From Borreliella yangtzensis (GTDB lineage Bacteria; Spirochaetota; Spirochaetia; Borreliales; Borreliaceae), in NCBI RefSeq assembly GCF_014201775.1, contig NZ_JACHFG010000001.1:178541-242540 (forward strand): a stretch of DNA of 64,000 nt. The letters run 5' to 3'. Made by a program: the position numbers and the translations under genes. Of the stretch, positions 40,610 through 49,468 are shown one piece after another. The first letter of the stretch is position 1. Each line of letters starts with the position of its first letter. The notes under the pieces are model-generated. The model saw nothing but the letters and a program-made list of their open reading frames with translations, ran no database searches and had not been told where the DNA came from.

Positions 40610-42462
40610 TTGTATTCTTTTTTTAAAACTCCTATTAAAATAGCTGTTAAAATTGATCCTGCCAAGATAGATATTATCCACATTAATGGATTTACTACTA
40701 TTGGTAAAATAAATATACCACCATGTGGTGCTATAACTTCTACCTTAAAAAGTGCAGAAATAAATCCTCCTACAGATGAGCCTAGTACGCATGCAGGTAT
40801 TACTCTTAAAGGATCTGATGCTGCGAATGGAATTACTCCTTCTGTAATAAAGCACGATCCTAGGAAATAACAAACTTTTCCAGATTCCCTTTCTTCTTTT
40901 GAGAATCTGTTTTTAAATAAACTTGTAGCAAGGGCAATTCCTATAGGTGGTACCATTCCTCCTGTCATTATGCTTGCATGAGGAATATAATTTTTTGCAG
41001 TTATCATTGCAATTCCAAATGCGTATGCAGCTTTATTTACAGGTCCTCCCATATCTATTGCCATCATACCTCCAAGCAAAGCCCCAAGTATTGCCATATT
41101 AGTTCCGCTGAGTTGATTTAGCATATCTGTTATTGATTTATTAATAAATGATATTGGACTAAGCATTACATATATTAAAATTCCTGAAATTATAACTGAT
41201 AGAAAAGGGTAAGTTAATACTGGATTTATTCCTCTTAAATTGCTAGGAATGATTTTGTCAGATATTCTTTTTACAATCAATGTAACGTATCCTGAAATAA
41301 ATCCTGCTAAGATGCCCCCCAAAAATCCCGCATTTCCATTGCTCATCATTAACCCTGTAATCATTCCAGGTGCAAGTCCTGGTCTTTCTGCTATGCTAAA
41401 TGAAATATAGCCAGCAAGTATTGGAATCATTAAAGCAAATGCGCTTCCTCCTCCGATTTGCATCAAAATATCTGCTATTTTATTGTAGCTTGGGTCATTT
41501 ATATCAAATGCTTTTATTCCAAACATAAATGATATTGCTATTATTATTCCTCCTGAGACTACAAATGGAAGCATAAATGAGACCCCATTCATTAAGTGTT
41601 TATAAATTCCAATTCTTTGGGTTTGTTTAGGTTTTTCTACGGTTGTATTTGTGTCGCGTTTGTTGTAAATTTGCGCTTTGTTTTTAAGAATTGTTTGAAT
41701 AAGCTCTTTTGCTTTGTGTATGCCGTCTTTTACGCCTACTTCAATTAAAGGTTTCCCGCTGAATCTTTCTTTGTTTATAGTCTTTCCAGATGCAATAATG
41801 ATTCCTTTTGCGTTTTTTATTTCTTCTTCTGTTAATGGGTTTTCGGTTCCACTAGATCCATTTGTTTCTACTTTTATGTTTATGTTTAATTCTAAAGCCG
41901 CTTTTTTAAGGCTTTCTGCTGCCATATAAGTGTGAGCTATTCCCACAGGACATGCTGTTACAGCAATAATGAAATCTTTTTTTGTATTTGAATTATTAGA
42001 TTCATTTGTATTGCTACTACTCATAATTATTTCTAAAAATCTATCTTCATTATTTGTGCTCATAAGTTCATGTCTTAATAAGTTGTCGCTAAAAGTATTG
42101 CTTAGATATGATATAGCTTTTATATGTACATTGCTAGGAGCCTCTTTGGGGATAGCCATCATAAAAAACAGTTTTGAAAGTTTTTGATCGGAAGAGTTGA
42201 AATCAAATCCATCGCCATCAACTCTTAAAATGGCAATTCCGTGTTTTTTAATAAAATCACCTTTTGCATGGGGCATGGCTATATGCTCTTCAATGCCTGT
42301 CCCGTTAATTTCTTCTCTTTTTTTAATTTCTTTTATGAATGTTTCCATGTCATTTAAGTATCCATTTTCATTGAGCATGCTAGCCATTTTTCTAATTACA
42401 TCTTCTTTGCTAGTTGCATTGTAATTTAAAATAATTAAATTTTTTGAAAATAAATTTTGCAT
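40597..42462 (-). CDS. fruA: PTS fructose-family permease, EIIABC fusion
   Basis: It imports and phosphorylates a sugar, most likely fructose to fructose 1-phosphate given the adjacent kinase. From the ATG at 42462 (AAAGG eight bases upstream; an in-frame GTG at 42471 overlaps that site) it has 621 residues. Domains in order: EIIA with phospho-His H65 (AMPHAKGD), a Ser/Asn-rich linker (about 148-162), EIIB with phospho-Cys C171 (VTACPVGIAHTY), and an EIIC membrane domain (from about 270) with around eight to ten helices, including GGMMAIDMGGPVNKAA. It diverges from fruK across a region with an inverted repeat. Confidence 0.94.
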   Translation of the reverse strand: MQNLFSKNLIILNYNATSKEDVIRKMASMLNENGYLNDMETFIKEIKKREEINGTGIEEHIAMPHAKGDFIKKHGIAILRVDGDGFDFNSSDQKLSKLFFMMAIPKEAPSNVHIKAISYLSNTFSDNLLRHELMSTNNEDRFLEIIMSSSNTNESNNSNTKKDFIIAVTACPVGIAHTYMAAESLKKAALELNINIKVETNGSSGTENPLTEEEIKNAKGIIIASGKTINKERFSGKPLIEVGVKDGIHKAKELIQTILKNKAQIYNKRDTNTTVEKPKQTQRIGIYKHLMNGVSFMLPFVVSGGIIIAISFMFGIKAFDINDPSYNKIADILMQIGGGSAFALMIPILAGYISFSIAERPGLAPGMITGLMMSNGNAGFLGGILAGFISGYVTLIVKRISDKIIPSNLRGINPVLTYPFLSVIISGILIYVMLSPISFINKSITDMLNQLSGTNMAILGALLGGMMAIDMGGPVNKAAYAFGIAMITAKNYIPHASIMTGGMVPPIGIALATSLFKNRFSKEERESGKVCYFLGSCFITEGVIPFAASDPLRVIPACVLGSSVGGFISALFKVEVIAPHGGIFILPIVVNPLMWIISILAGSILTAILIGVLKKEYNVRI

Positions 42463-42472
42463 AATAATCACC

Positions 42473-42507
42473 TTTATATATTATATAGTGTATATGTAAT
42501 ATATAAA
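42473..42507. promoter_or_regulatory. Inverted repeat in the fruA-fruK divergent promoter region
   Basis: Perfect 11-bp arms TTTATATATTA (42473-42483) and TAATATATAAA (42497-42507) separated by 13 bases, just upstream of the fruA ribosome site. The geometry would suit a dimeric regulator controlling both genes, but the arms are pure A/T, so chance or promoter -10 sequence is a real alternative. Confidence 0.4.
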
Positions 42508-42551
42508 TTTTACATTTATTTAATTAATTTTATCAATTAAAGGAGATTATC

Positions 42552-43472
42552 TTGATATATACTCTAACACTTAACCCTTCTGTAGATTATAAGATAGTTT
42601 TAAAAGAATTTCAGGAAGAAAGTCTTAATTATGCTTTAAATAACAATTTCTTTGCTGGTGGTAAGGGAATAAATGTAAGTACTGTTCTTAAAAATTTGGG
42701 AAAGTCTAGTATAGCTTTTGGCTTTTTAGGAGGTTTTACGGGTGATTATATAAGATTTTCTCTTGATTCTAAGGGTATAAAAAACGATTTTATTAAAATA
42801 AAATATAATACAAGATTAAATATTAAAATGATAACAAGTGGCAGAGAAACAGAAATTAATGCTAATTCTCCAGATATTTCTAAGGATGAATTTGAACTTT
42901 TGAAAAATAAGCTTAAAAGTTTAGCAAATAATAGTATATTGGTGATGTCAGGAAGCGTTCCTGCATCTCTTGGGGAGAATGCATACAACGAAATATCTAA
43001 TATAATTTCTAGTGATGTTAAGCTTATCATTGATACTAGCGGCAAACCTTTGAAAAAAATTCTTAGATTAAATCCCTTTTTAATAAAGCCTAATATTTAT
43101 GAACTTGAAGATCTTTTTAATGTTAAATTCAATTCTACAAAAGAATTGATTGAAATTGGGAAAAATCTTGTAGAAAAGGGGGTTCAAAATATTATAATTT
43201 CTATGGGAAGTGATGGAGCTATTTTTGTTGGCAAAAATATTGCTTTTAGAGCCTTTGTTCCAAAGATTAGCTCTGTTAGCACTATTGGGGCAGGAGATTC
43301 TGTGATTGCAGGATTTGTATATGCGTTTGATAATAAAAGTACTTTGGCAGATTCATTTAAATTTGGTGTTGCAGCCGGTACAGCTACGGCATTAAAAGGA
43401 AATCTTTGTGAATTTCAAGATGTTAAAAAGATGCTTTGTGAGATTAGGGTTGAAGACATTTGCATTTCTTAA
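42552..43472 (+). CDS. fruK: 1-phosphofructokinase
   Basis: It phosphorylates fructose 1-phosphate to fructose 1,6-bisphosphate, feeding the PTS product into glycolysis. The 306 residues begin at TTG with AGGAG six bases upstream. PfkB-family motifs: LNPSVDYKIVL at the N terminus, FFAGGKGINVSTVL (the GGKGxN site), and the ATP/anion-hole motif TIGAGDSVIAGFVYA with its catalytic Asp. The KPNIYELEDLF helix is typical of FruK and LacC. Divergent pairing with the PTS gene supports the fructose assignment. Confidence 0.95.
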   Translation: MIYTLTLNPSVDYKIVLKEFQEESLNYALNNNFFAGGKGINVSTVLKNLGKSSIAFGFLGGFTGDYIRFSLDSKGIKNDFIKIKYNTRLNIKMITSGRETEINANSPDISKDEFELLKNKLKSLANNSILVMSGSVPASLGENAYNEISNIISSDVKLIIDTSGKPLKKILRLNPFLIKPNIYELEDLFNVKFNSTKELIEIGKNLVEKGVQNIIISMGSDGAIFVGKNIAFRAFVPKISSVSTIGAGDSVIAGFVYAFDNKSTLADSFKFGVAAGTATALKGNLCEFQDVKKMLCEIRVEDICIS

Positions 43473-43512
43473 TTATCTTTTAAATAGAGTTAAGTATTTA
43501 ATTTTTAAACTT

Positions 43513-43539
43513 TACTGTAGCTTTTAAAAAGCTACAGTA
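43513..43539. terminator. Bidirectional hairpin terminator after fruK
   Basis: TACTGTAGCTT pairs perfectly with AAGCTACAGTA around TTAAA. It is flanked by A/T-rich sequence and lies between convergent fruK and the small Cys-motif membrane protein gene. Confidence 0.82.
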
Positions 43540-43549
43540 TTTAGTTTGT

Positions 43550-43861
43550 TTAAATTTTTAATTTTGATTTATGCAATTTGTGTGTTGCTAGGGCTAATCC
43601 CATAACCGCCAACAATGCGGCTATAGCTATGCTTGCAAATAAGCCCGTTGTATTTGATTGAGTGATTTTTGCAGCGATTTCTGTGCTTTTTTCATCGCAA
43701 ACACAGTTAACATATCCACATATTGGGCAGATCTCTTCTACTCCAAATTGGCTTAAGTTTTTATTTGAAATTATATTTTCTGTTGTTGTGTTGGCTTGTG
43801 CGAAAACATATGTTGAAATCAATAGTAAAGTAGTAAAAAATAAATATTTTCGTAGATTCAT
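43550..43861 (-). CDS. Small exported membrane protein with Cys4 motif
   Basis: I do not recognise a family. From the ATG at 43861 (AGGAG eight bases upstream; an in-frame ATG at 43882 adds seven residues) it has 103 residues. It has a signal peptide ending near VFAQA, a Thr/Asn-rich segment, a four-cysteine stretch EICPICGYVNCVCDEK (CxxC then CxC), a second hydrophobic helix (about 72-92) and a basic tail (THKLHKSKLK). The layout predicts an inner-membrane protein with a small extracytoplasmic metal-binding or disulphide knuckle. It is a single gene downstream of tRNA-Asp. Confidence 0.75.
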   Translation of the reverse strand: MNLRKYLFFTTLLLISTYVFAQANTTTENIISNKNLSQFGVEEICPICGYVNCVCDEKSTEIAAKITQSNTTGLFASIAIAALLAVMGLALATHKLHKSKLKI

Positions 43862-43952
43862 TTTATCTTCTCCTTTCCCCATAAGGTTTATTTTTTGAAT
43901 TACTTAAATTATAGCTTTTAAATTAAACATCTGTAATTCTTTATCATTCAAA

Positions 43953-43984
43953 GCTTTCTAGAATAGATAAATTTTCTAAAAAGC
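43953..43984 (-). terminator. Candidate terminator after tRNA-Asp
   Basis: GCTTTTTAGAA on the minus strand (43984-43974) pairs with TTCTAGAAAGC (43963-43953), with one G-U, around a 10-base loop, about 30 bases past the tRNA-Asp end. It could also sit in the leader of the small membrane protein gene. Confidence 0.4.
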
Positions 43985-44015
43985 TGCTGATATAATAAAG
44001 TGTAAAAGTTGCTAT

Positions 44016-44089
44016 CGGGAGCGACGGGTCTCGAACCCGCGACCTCCTGCGTGACAGGCAGGCGTTCTAACCATCTGAACTACGCCCCC
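44016..44089 (-). tRNA. tRNA-Asp (GUC)
   Basis: Acceptor GGGGGCG/CGCTCCC (one G-U), anticodon stem CCTGC/GCAGG around CTGTCAC (anticodon GTC), T arm CGCGGG-TTCGAGA-CCCG, discriminator G, no CCA. Confidence 0.96.
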
Positions 44090-44109
44090 AAAGTCATTCT
44101 TTTTAAAAG

Positions 44110-44138
44110 ATTATAGTTGTTTTTGATTTATTTGTCAA
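44110..44138 (-). promoter_or_regulatory. Full-consensus promoter of tRNA-Asp, inside the 3' end of recD
   Basis: On the minus strand, TTGACA (44138-44133), exactly 17 bases, then TATAAT (44115-44110): a 12/12 match to the sigma-70 consensus. The -35 box is made of the recD codons for Ile-Asp-Lys just before the stop. The predicted start is about 13 bases before the tRNA. Confidence 0.9.
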
Positions 44139-45957
44139 TTTTTTTTAATGAGTTTAAATGTTCTAGTATTTTTGAGTCTCTTTCGCTAGATTTTTTGCTT
44201 AGTTTGAGAATGGTCTCTTTGTTGGAAATTATTTCTAAGCTATCTTTAGCTCTTGTTATTGCAGTGTACATAAGCTCTTTTGTCAAAAAAGGATTATTTT
44301 CCAATATTACTTTTATATGTTTATATTCAGATCCTTGGCTTTTGTGTATTGTTGTGGCAAAGCTGAATTCATAATTTGTTAGTAAATCTAAATTTATTTT
44401 TTTGTATTTTTCATCTTTTCTTTGGAATAAAGCATAAAATTTAAAATTTTCATTAAAAATGATGCCTCTTTCCCCATTAAATAATTTATTTTTATAGTCA
44501 GTTTTAGTTATCATTATTATTTGACCAGTAAAGTTTCCATAAGTCTTTTTTAGGTAAGTTTTTATTATTTCATTTAGTGTTTTAGTTCCAAATTTTCCAA
44601 AATTTTTTGAACTTAAAATGATATTTTCAAGTAAAGTTTCAAGTATTGCTTCAATTTTTGATTCTTTTAGTAATTTAAGATTAAAAGTGGGTATTTTTTT
44701 ATATAAATTGTTTGTGTATTCTATTAGATCTTTTTTTAAGTTTATTTTTTCTATTTCTTTTAATTGAATATTTTTATTGTTATTAATATATTTGCAAATC
44801 AAACTGCTGTCTTCTTTGTATATGGCTTTTGAAAGCAAATTTATTTCTTTATTGCTTCTGAAATTTTCTTTAAGATCTTCTACATTATCGTTATTTAATT
44901 TTTTTATTCCTAAAAGGCTTGAATATACATTCCCTTCATTTACCGATGGGAGTTGATTTTTATCCCCTACCATTATTAATTTAGTAGTTATTGGTGTTGC
45001 TTTTAATAATTTTAAAAAAGTATATGCATCTACCATTGAAGCTTCGTCAATTATTATTATGTCAAAATTTAGTTGATTTTCTTCATCATATAGATTTTTT
45101 TTGTTTATAAATTTTATTCCTAATATTTTTTGAATTGTGTTGCATTCTATTTCTAAATTTTTGAATGAGTGGTCGATACTTGTTTGTAACCTTAAACTAG
45201 CTTTTCCTGTAGGCGCTGTAATTGCTACTAATTTTTTTTTATTGTTTAATGTTTTATTAATTGCCTTTAAGATATAGTTAATAGTTGTAGTTTTGCCTGT
45301 TCCCGGGCCTCCGCTTAATAGAAAGAAGTTGCTTTTTAGTGCCTTTCTGACTGATGTAATTTGCTCTTTATTTAAATTTTTAGTGTTCAGATTTGATATT
45401 ATATTTTGTATTTTATTGTCATTTAATTCACTTGGATGGTTTTCCAATCTTTTTATAATTTGTTTTATTAATTCTTCTTCTTCTCTATAGTTTTTTTGAG
45501 TATAGATGTAGATATTGTTTTCTATGACTAAAGGAGTTGTAATTTTAAGCTTATTTAATTCCATTAGTATGTTGCTTTTCTTTAAAAGTGAAACTATATC
45601 TTGAATAGTTTCTAGGTTCCCAAATGTTTCTAACTCTTTTAACATTTTTATTAATTTATTGTAACTATGACTAGTTTTTTCTAGGTTGTCTTTTGTGAAT
45701 GTTATTGTGTTTTGAATATCTTTTGCTAATAGATTTATATCAGCTCTTAAGTGGCCTTTATCAAAGTAGTTAAATAAGAATATTAAAAATATTACAATAT
45801 TTTCATTTTTTATTGACTTTACAAGTGTTTGTGCTTTATAGCAATTTTTTTTATTGATATTTAAAAGTTCAATTATTTCATAAAGCCTAAGTTCGGGGGT
45901 TAAAAATTTTTTGTTTTTATTTTTTAAAAATTCTCTTAATACTAAAAAATCTCTCAT
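44128..45957 (-). CDS. recD: Exodeoxyribonuclease V alpha subunit (RecD)
   Basis: The 5'-3' helicase subunit of RecBCD. It has 609 residues: an N-terminal helical domain (about 1-180) for RecC contact, then superfamily 1B helicase motifs with Walker A LLSGGPGTGKTTTI near residue 215, IIIDEASMVDAYTF (motif II), GDKNQLPSVNEG (motif III) and the C-terminal TTIHKSQGSEY plus LMYTAITRAKD (motifs V/VI). Its ATG overlaps the recB TGA stop in an ATGA quartet, so translation is coupled. It is the last gene of pncB-recC-recB-recD. Confidence 0.94.
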   Translation of the reverse strand: MRDFLVLREFLKNKNKKFLTPELRLYEIIELLNINKKNCYKAQTLVKSIKNENIVIFLIFLFNYFDKGHLRADINLLAKDIQNTITFTKDNLEKTSHSYNKLIKMLKELETFGNLETIQDIVSLLKKSNILMELNKLKITTPLVIENNIYIYTQKNYREEEELIKQIIKRLENHPSELNDNKIQNIISNLNTKNLNKEQITSVRKALKSNFFLLSGGPGTGKTTTINYILKAINKTLNNKKKLVAITAPTGKASLRLQTSIDHSFKNLEIECNTIQKILGIKFINKKNLYDEENQLNFDIIIIDEASMVDAYTFLKLLKATPITTKLIMVGDKNQLPSVNEGNVYSSLLGIKKLNNDNVEDLKENFRSNKEINLLSKAIYKEDSSLICKYINNNKNIQLKEIEKINLKKDLIEYTNNLYKKIPTFNLKLLKESKIEAILETLLENIILSSKNFGKFGTKTLNEIIKTYLKKTYGNFTGQIIMITKTDYKNKLFNGERGIIFNENFKFYALFQRKDEKYKKINLDLLTNYEFSFATTIHKSQGSEYKHIKVILENNPFLTKELMYTAITRAKDSLEIISNKETILKLSKKSSERDSKILEHLNSLKKIDK

Positions 45958-48900
45958 AAGTACCTTTTAATACTTAATTCTGAGATGATTTGATCTAAAT
46001 CCACATCATTAAATTTTGGAAGATCAAAATAAATGCCATTTTCAAATTTTGATTGCAAACATTCAAGATTATCTTTAAATGCTCTTGTGAAAAGGTATAT
46101 TATTCCACCAAATTTTTGGTTATATTCTCTTTTGGTTTTAAATAATATTTTTTTTATTCCAAGTGCATATATTTTATATTGCAAATCATAATATTCTTTT
46201 TTTATTATATTTTTTAAATTTGTTATATTGTAATCATCTTTATCTTTTCCAAGATAGTTTGTTTTGTAATCTAGAATGTATATTTTATTATTAGCTTTAA
46301 ATATGAGGTCTACTATTCCTTTTAAATATCCATCACTGAGTTTTATGTGGAGATCTTCGAAGTGGTTGTCAAAAAGATTTTTTTGTTTTTGAAATTTAGG
46401 ATTTATTTTGATTAAAAATTCCATTTCTTTTTGCAATTCTTCAATATCACACAGACGAGTATTAATTGCTTTTATATTATAAGTTAGTATATTATAAATC
46501 ATTTTAGATAATGAATTTTGTATTTCTATTGTATTGAGATTTGAGTTAATCTTTTGTATATGTTTTTTAATAATTTCAATATTATTTTTTTTAAAATTAT
46601 CAAATGTATCTTTTGCTGTGCTAAAGATTATTTCCTCCATTGCAGCATGCAAAATGTTTCCACTATCTTTTCCTTTAGGTAGAACCTCTTCTAATGTTGA
46701 ATCGAAATCAAGATCTGTTTCTTTTTCATAGTTAGTATTTTTAAAATCATAGTTTTCGTAAAATGTTTGATGATGAGCTTGCGCTGTTAGACTTGAAAAA
46801 CTAGATGTATATTCTTTTTTAAACATGTTTTTAATTATTGGTTTTGGTGGTATTAATTTCGCATTTACATTTGTATTGTTCTTTTTTTTATTGAATCTCT
46901 TTTGGCTAATAAATTCATATATGTTAAAGTCATGTTTGATGCCATCGATAGTAAAAATTTTTGCTATTTCTAATAATTTGCTAGTTATGCTATTTGTTTT
47001 TGCAATAAAAAGAGCAAATTTAGCTCTTGTCGCTCCTACATAAAATATATTTTTTTCTTCACTTAGTATTTTTAGTCTAGCATATTTTTTGTTTTCTTCT
47101 AATTTGAAAAAATCATATTCAATTTTTCCGTCTTGATAAAATTTGTAAAAATGATTTTTCTTTGAAAAAATATTGCCATTTTCTATTGGAGATGTATTTA
47201 TTAAAAATACGATATTCATGCTAAGTCCTTTTGATTTGTGTATTGTCATCAGCTCTATAGATTCATCGTCATTATTTATATTATTGATTCTTTCTTCTAT
47301 TTCTTCAGGCTCTTCGTTTATTATTAGACTTTCTAAAGTAGAGATTAGAGATTGTATGTTTTGTTCTTTATGATATATTTTAGAGATAATCTCAAGTGTT
47401 GTTTCATAGATTTTTAAATTGTCAAGTCTCCCTTCTTTTATAAGAAGACCTTTGTAATGTATTTTATTTTTTGCCCATTCAATAATTTTTTGATCTTTGG
47501 TGCTATTTGCAATTTTGATCCACAAGGTTTTTTCGGATGCAATTTTGTTAATTGCATTTATTAATGTTATTTCATTTTTTTCAAGCAAAACTGTTATATT
47601 TTCAATAAATTCTTCTATGAGATGAATTTTGTCTTGTTTGATTAAAATTCTTTGTAGATTCCATGGTACATTTAATATTTTACTGTTTAGAATATAATTT
47701 AAGGTTTTAAAATTTTGTTTTCGGTCTAGGCATTTAAGAATATAAAAAATTTCGATAAATTCCTTGGTTTTTAAAAATTGTTCTTGGGTTTTATTTGTTT
47801 GAATTTGTTCTTTTTTTAATGCTTTATCTATTAAATTGATTTCGTTTTTCCCTCTACAAAGTACTTTAATGTCTTGCATTTTAATATTTCTAATTTCATT
47901 ATTCTCGGCAATTTTTCCATATGTAAGTAGGTATTTGATTGTTAATGCTGTTTTTTGGTAAATGTCTTCTTCTTTTTCGGCATTTGTGGTTATTATGTTG
48001 ATTCCTTCTATTTCTTGTCCGTTAATGAAAATGTTATTATTGTCATTTTTTTGATTTGGAAGTGAATTGGTAAATTCAATTTTTTCAATTTCATCGACTA
48101 TTGCATTATTATATATATTATTAAAAATTTTATTTAAAGGTTCGATTATTTTTTTACTTGATCTGTGATTTGTTTTTAGTATAATCCTAGCATCTGTGTT
48201 AATTTTATTTTTTATTTCTTTGTTATAAAAAGAAATGTCTGCTTTTCTAAAAGAATATATTATCTGTTTGGGATCGGCTATAAATATCAATTTTATTCCT
48301 GCTGTTTTTAATATTTTAAATATCTCGATTTGTGATAAGCTTAAGTCTTGTGCTTCATCAATTAGAATGATTTTGTATCGATTTTTGATTGCATTTATAA
48401 GCTTTTTGTCTTCTGATTTTAAGTAATTTTTAAAATTTGAAATTATGTAATTTTGATCTATCGTATTTGTTGATTTAATAATTTTCTCTAGTTCTTTTTC
48501 AATATACTTTAGTATTTTGTATTCAACTTTTAAGATAACATACTGCTTTAAATTGTTTCTATTTTTATTTCTATTGTCTTCTGATTTATATTTTTCATGG
48601 TTAATATTAATTCCCAAATAGATTAAAGCATTTTTAATTTTAAGCTCTTTAGGCAATAATTTAGCATTTTTTTTAATTTCTTTTTCTATTAAAGTTGAAA
48701 AAAGTTTATTATTTAATAATGTTTCTGCTATTTTGAATATTTCGTTTTCTTTAGAGAATTTTATTTCAAGTTTGCCAGTTTGAATATGCTTATTATAAAA
48801 ACTTAATATTTCATCTGTTGACATTTTGTTTAAATCTTCTATTATTTTGTTGTAATCTTTGATTAACTCTTCCTTTTTAAGAAGAACGTTTTCAAATGAT

Positions 48901-49463
48901 GTTTGGGTTTTAAGCCAATCTCCAAGTTCTTTAGTTGTATCTCTTTCGTAAGCTTTTTTTATTTTTAAAACAATTTCTTCTGTTTTTTTAGCATCAGATT
49001 TAAATACTTTAAGTTCGTAGTCTTTAATGTCAATGGCTTGAATCAGGCTATCTGATTTTCTTAAAAAGTCATAAACTATTTCGTCTATTTCTTTTGAAAA
49101 TTTTTCTTTGGGTTTATATTTAGAATAATTCTCTGTTTCAATTTGAAAATTATTTAAGGCATGTAATGCGAATTTATTGATTGTAGATATAAAGAGTTTT
49201 TTTGATTGTTCGTAGGCTTCTTTTAAAACCCCATTTGGTTTTGAGTTAAAATAAGTATTTTCTATTGCTTTTAGTATTCTTGTATGCATTTCTTCTGTAG
49301 CTTTTTTTGTAAAAGTTAATACCAAAATTTCATTTATGGAATATAGTTTGTTTTGTATTAAGTTTATAACCACATTTTCAAGTATGTAAGTTTTGCCAGT
49401 TCCTGCCGATGCTTCTATTAATATTGTTGTGTTATTTCGAATTTTTTCTAAGATTTTGTCCAT
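45954..49463 (-). CDS. recB: Exodeoxyribonuclease V beta subunit (RecB)
   Basis: The 3'-5' helicase and nuclease subunit of RecBCD, which processes double-strand ends for recombination. The 1169 residues have an N-terminal Walker A (IEASAGTGKTYILENVV), DEAQDLSLSQIEIF (motif II), DPKQIIYSFRKAD (motif III), TNHRSS (motif IV), MTIHKSKGLSMNIVF (motif V), FYVGATRAKFALFI (motif VI) and a C-terminal nuclease domain with YILDYKTNYLGK, the DYK active-site motif. All catalytic motifs look intact. It starts five bases after recC. Confidence 0.95.
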   Translation of the reverse strand: MDKILEKIRNNTTILIEASAGTGKTYILENVVINLIQNKLYSINEILVLTFTKKATEEMHTRILKAIENTYFNSKPNGVLKEAYEQSKKLFISTINKFALHALNNFQIETENYSKYKPKEKFSKEIDEIVYDFLRKSDSLIQAIDIKDYELKVFKSDAKKTEEIVLKIKKAYERDTTKELGDWLKTQTSFENVLLKKEELIKDYNKIIEDLNKMSTDEILSFYNKHIQTGKLEIKFSKENEIFKIAETLLNNKLFSTLIEKEIKKNAKLLPKELKIKNALIYLGININHEKYKSEDNRNKNRNNLKQYVILKVEYKILKYIEKELEKIIKSTNTIDQNYIISNFKNYLKSEDKKLINAIKNRYKIILIDEAQDLSLSQIEIFKILKTAGIKLIFIADPKQIIYSFRKADISFYNKEIKNKINTDARIILKTNHRSSKKIIEPLNKIFNNIYNNAIVDEIEKIEFTNSLPNQKNDNNNIFINGQEIEGINIITTNAEKEEDIYQKTALTIKYLLTYGKIAENNEIRNIKMQDIKVLCRGKNEINLIDKALKKEQIQTNKTQEQFLKTKEFIEIFYILKCLDRKQNFKTLNYILNSKILNVPWNLQRILIKQDKIHLIEEFIENITVLLEKNEITLINAINKIASEKTLWIKIANSTKDQKIIEWAKNKIHYKGLLIKEGRLDNLKIYETTLEIISKIYHKEQNIQSLISTLESLIINEEPEEIEERINNINNDDESIELMTIHKSKGLSMNIVFLINTSPIENGNIFSKKNHFYKFYQDGKIEYDFFKLEENKKYARLKILSEEKNIFYVGATRAKFALFIAKTNSITSKLLEIAKIFTIDGIKHDFNIYEFISQKRFNKKKNNTNVNAKLIPPKPIIKNMFKKEYTSSFSSLTAQAHHQTFYENYDFKNTNYEKETDLDFDSTLEEVLPKGKDSGNILHAAMEEIIFSTAKDTFDNFKKNNIEIIKKHIQKINSNLNTIEIQNSLSKMIYNILTYNIKAINTRLCDIEELQKEMEFLIKINPKFQKQKNLFDNHFEDLHIKLSDGYLKGIVDLIFKANNKIYILDYKTNYLGKDKDDYNITNLKNIIKKEYYDLQYKIYALGIKKILFKTKREYNQKFGGIIYLFTRAFKDNLECLQSKFENGIYFDLPKFNDVDLDQIISELSIKRYL

Positions 49464-49468
49464 GGAGT

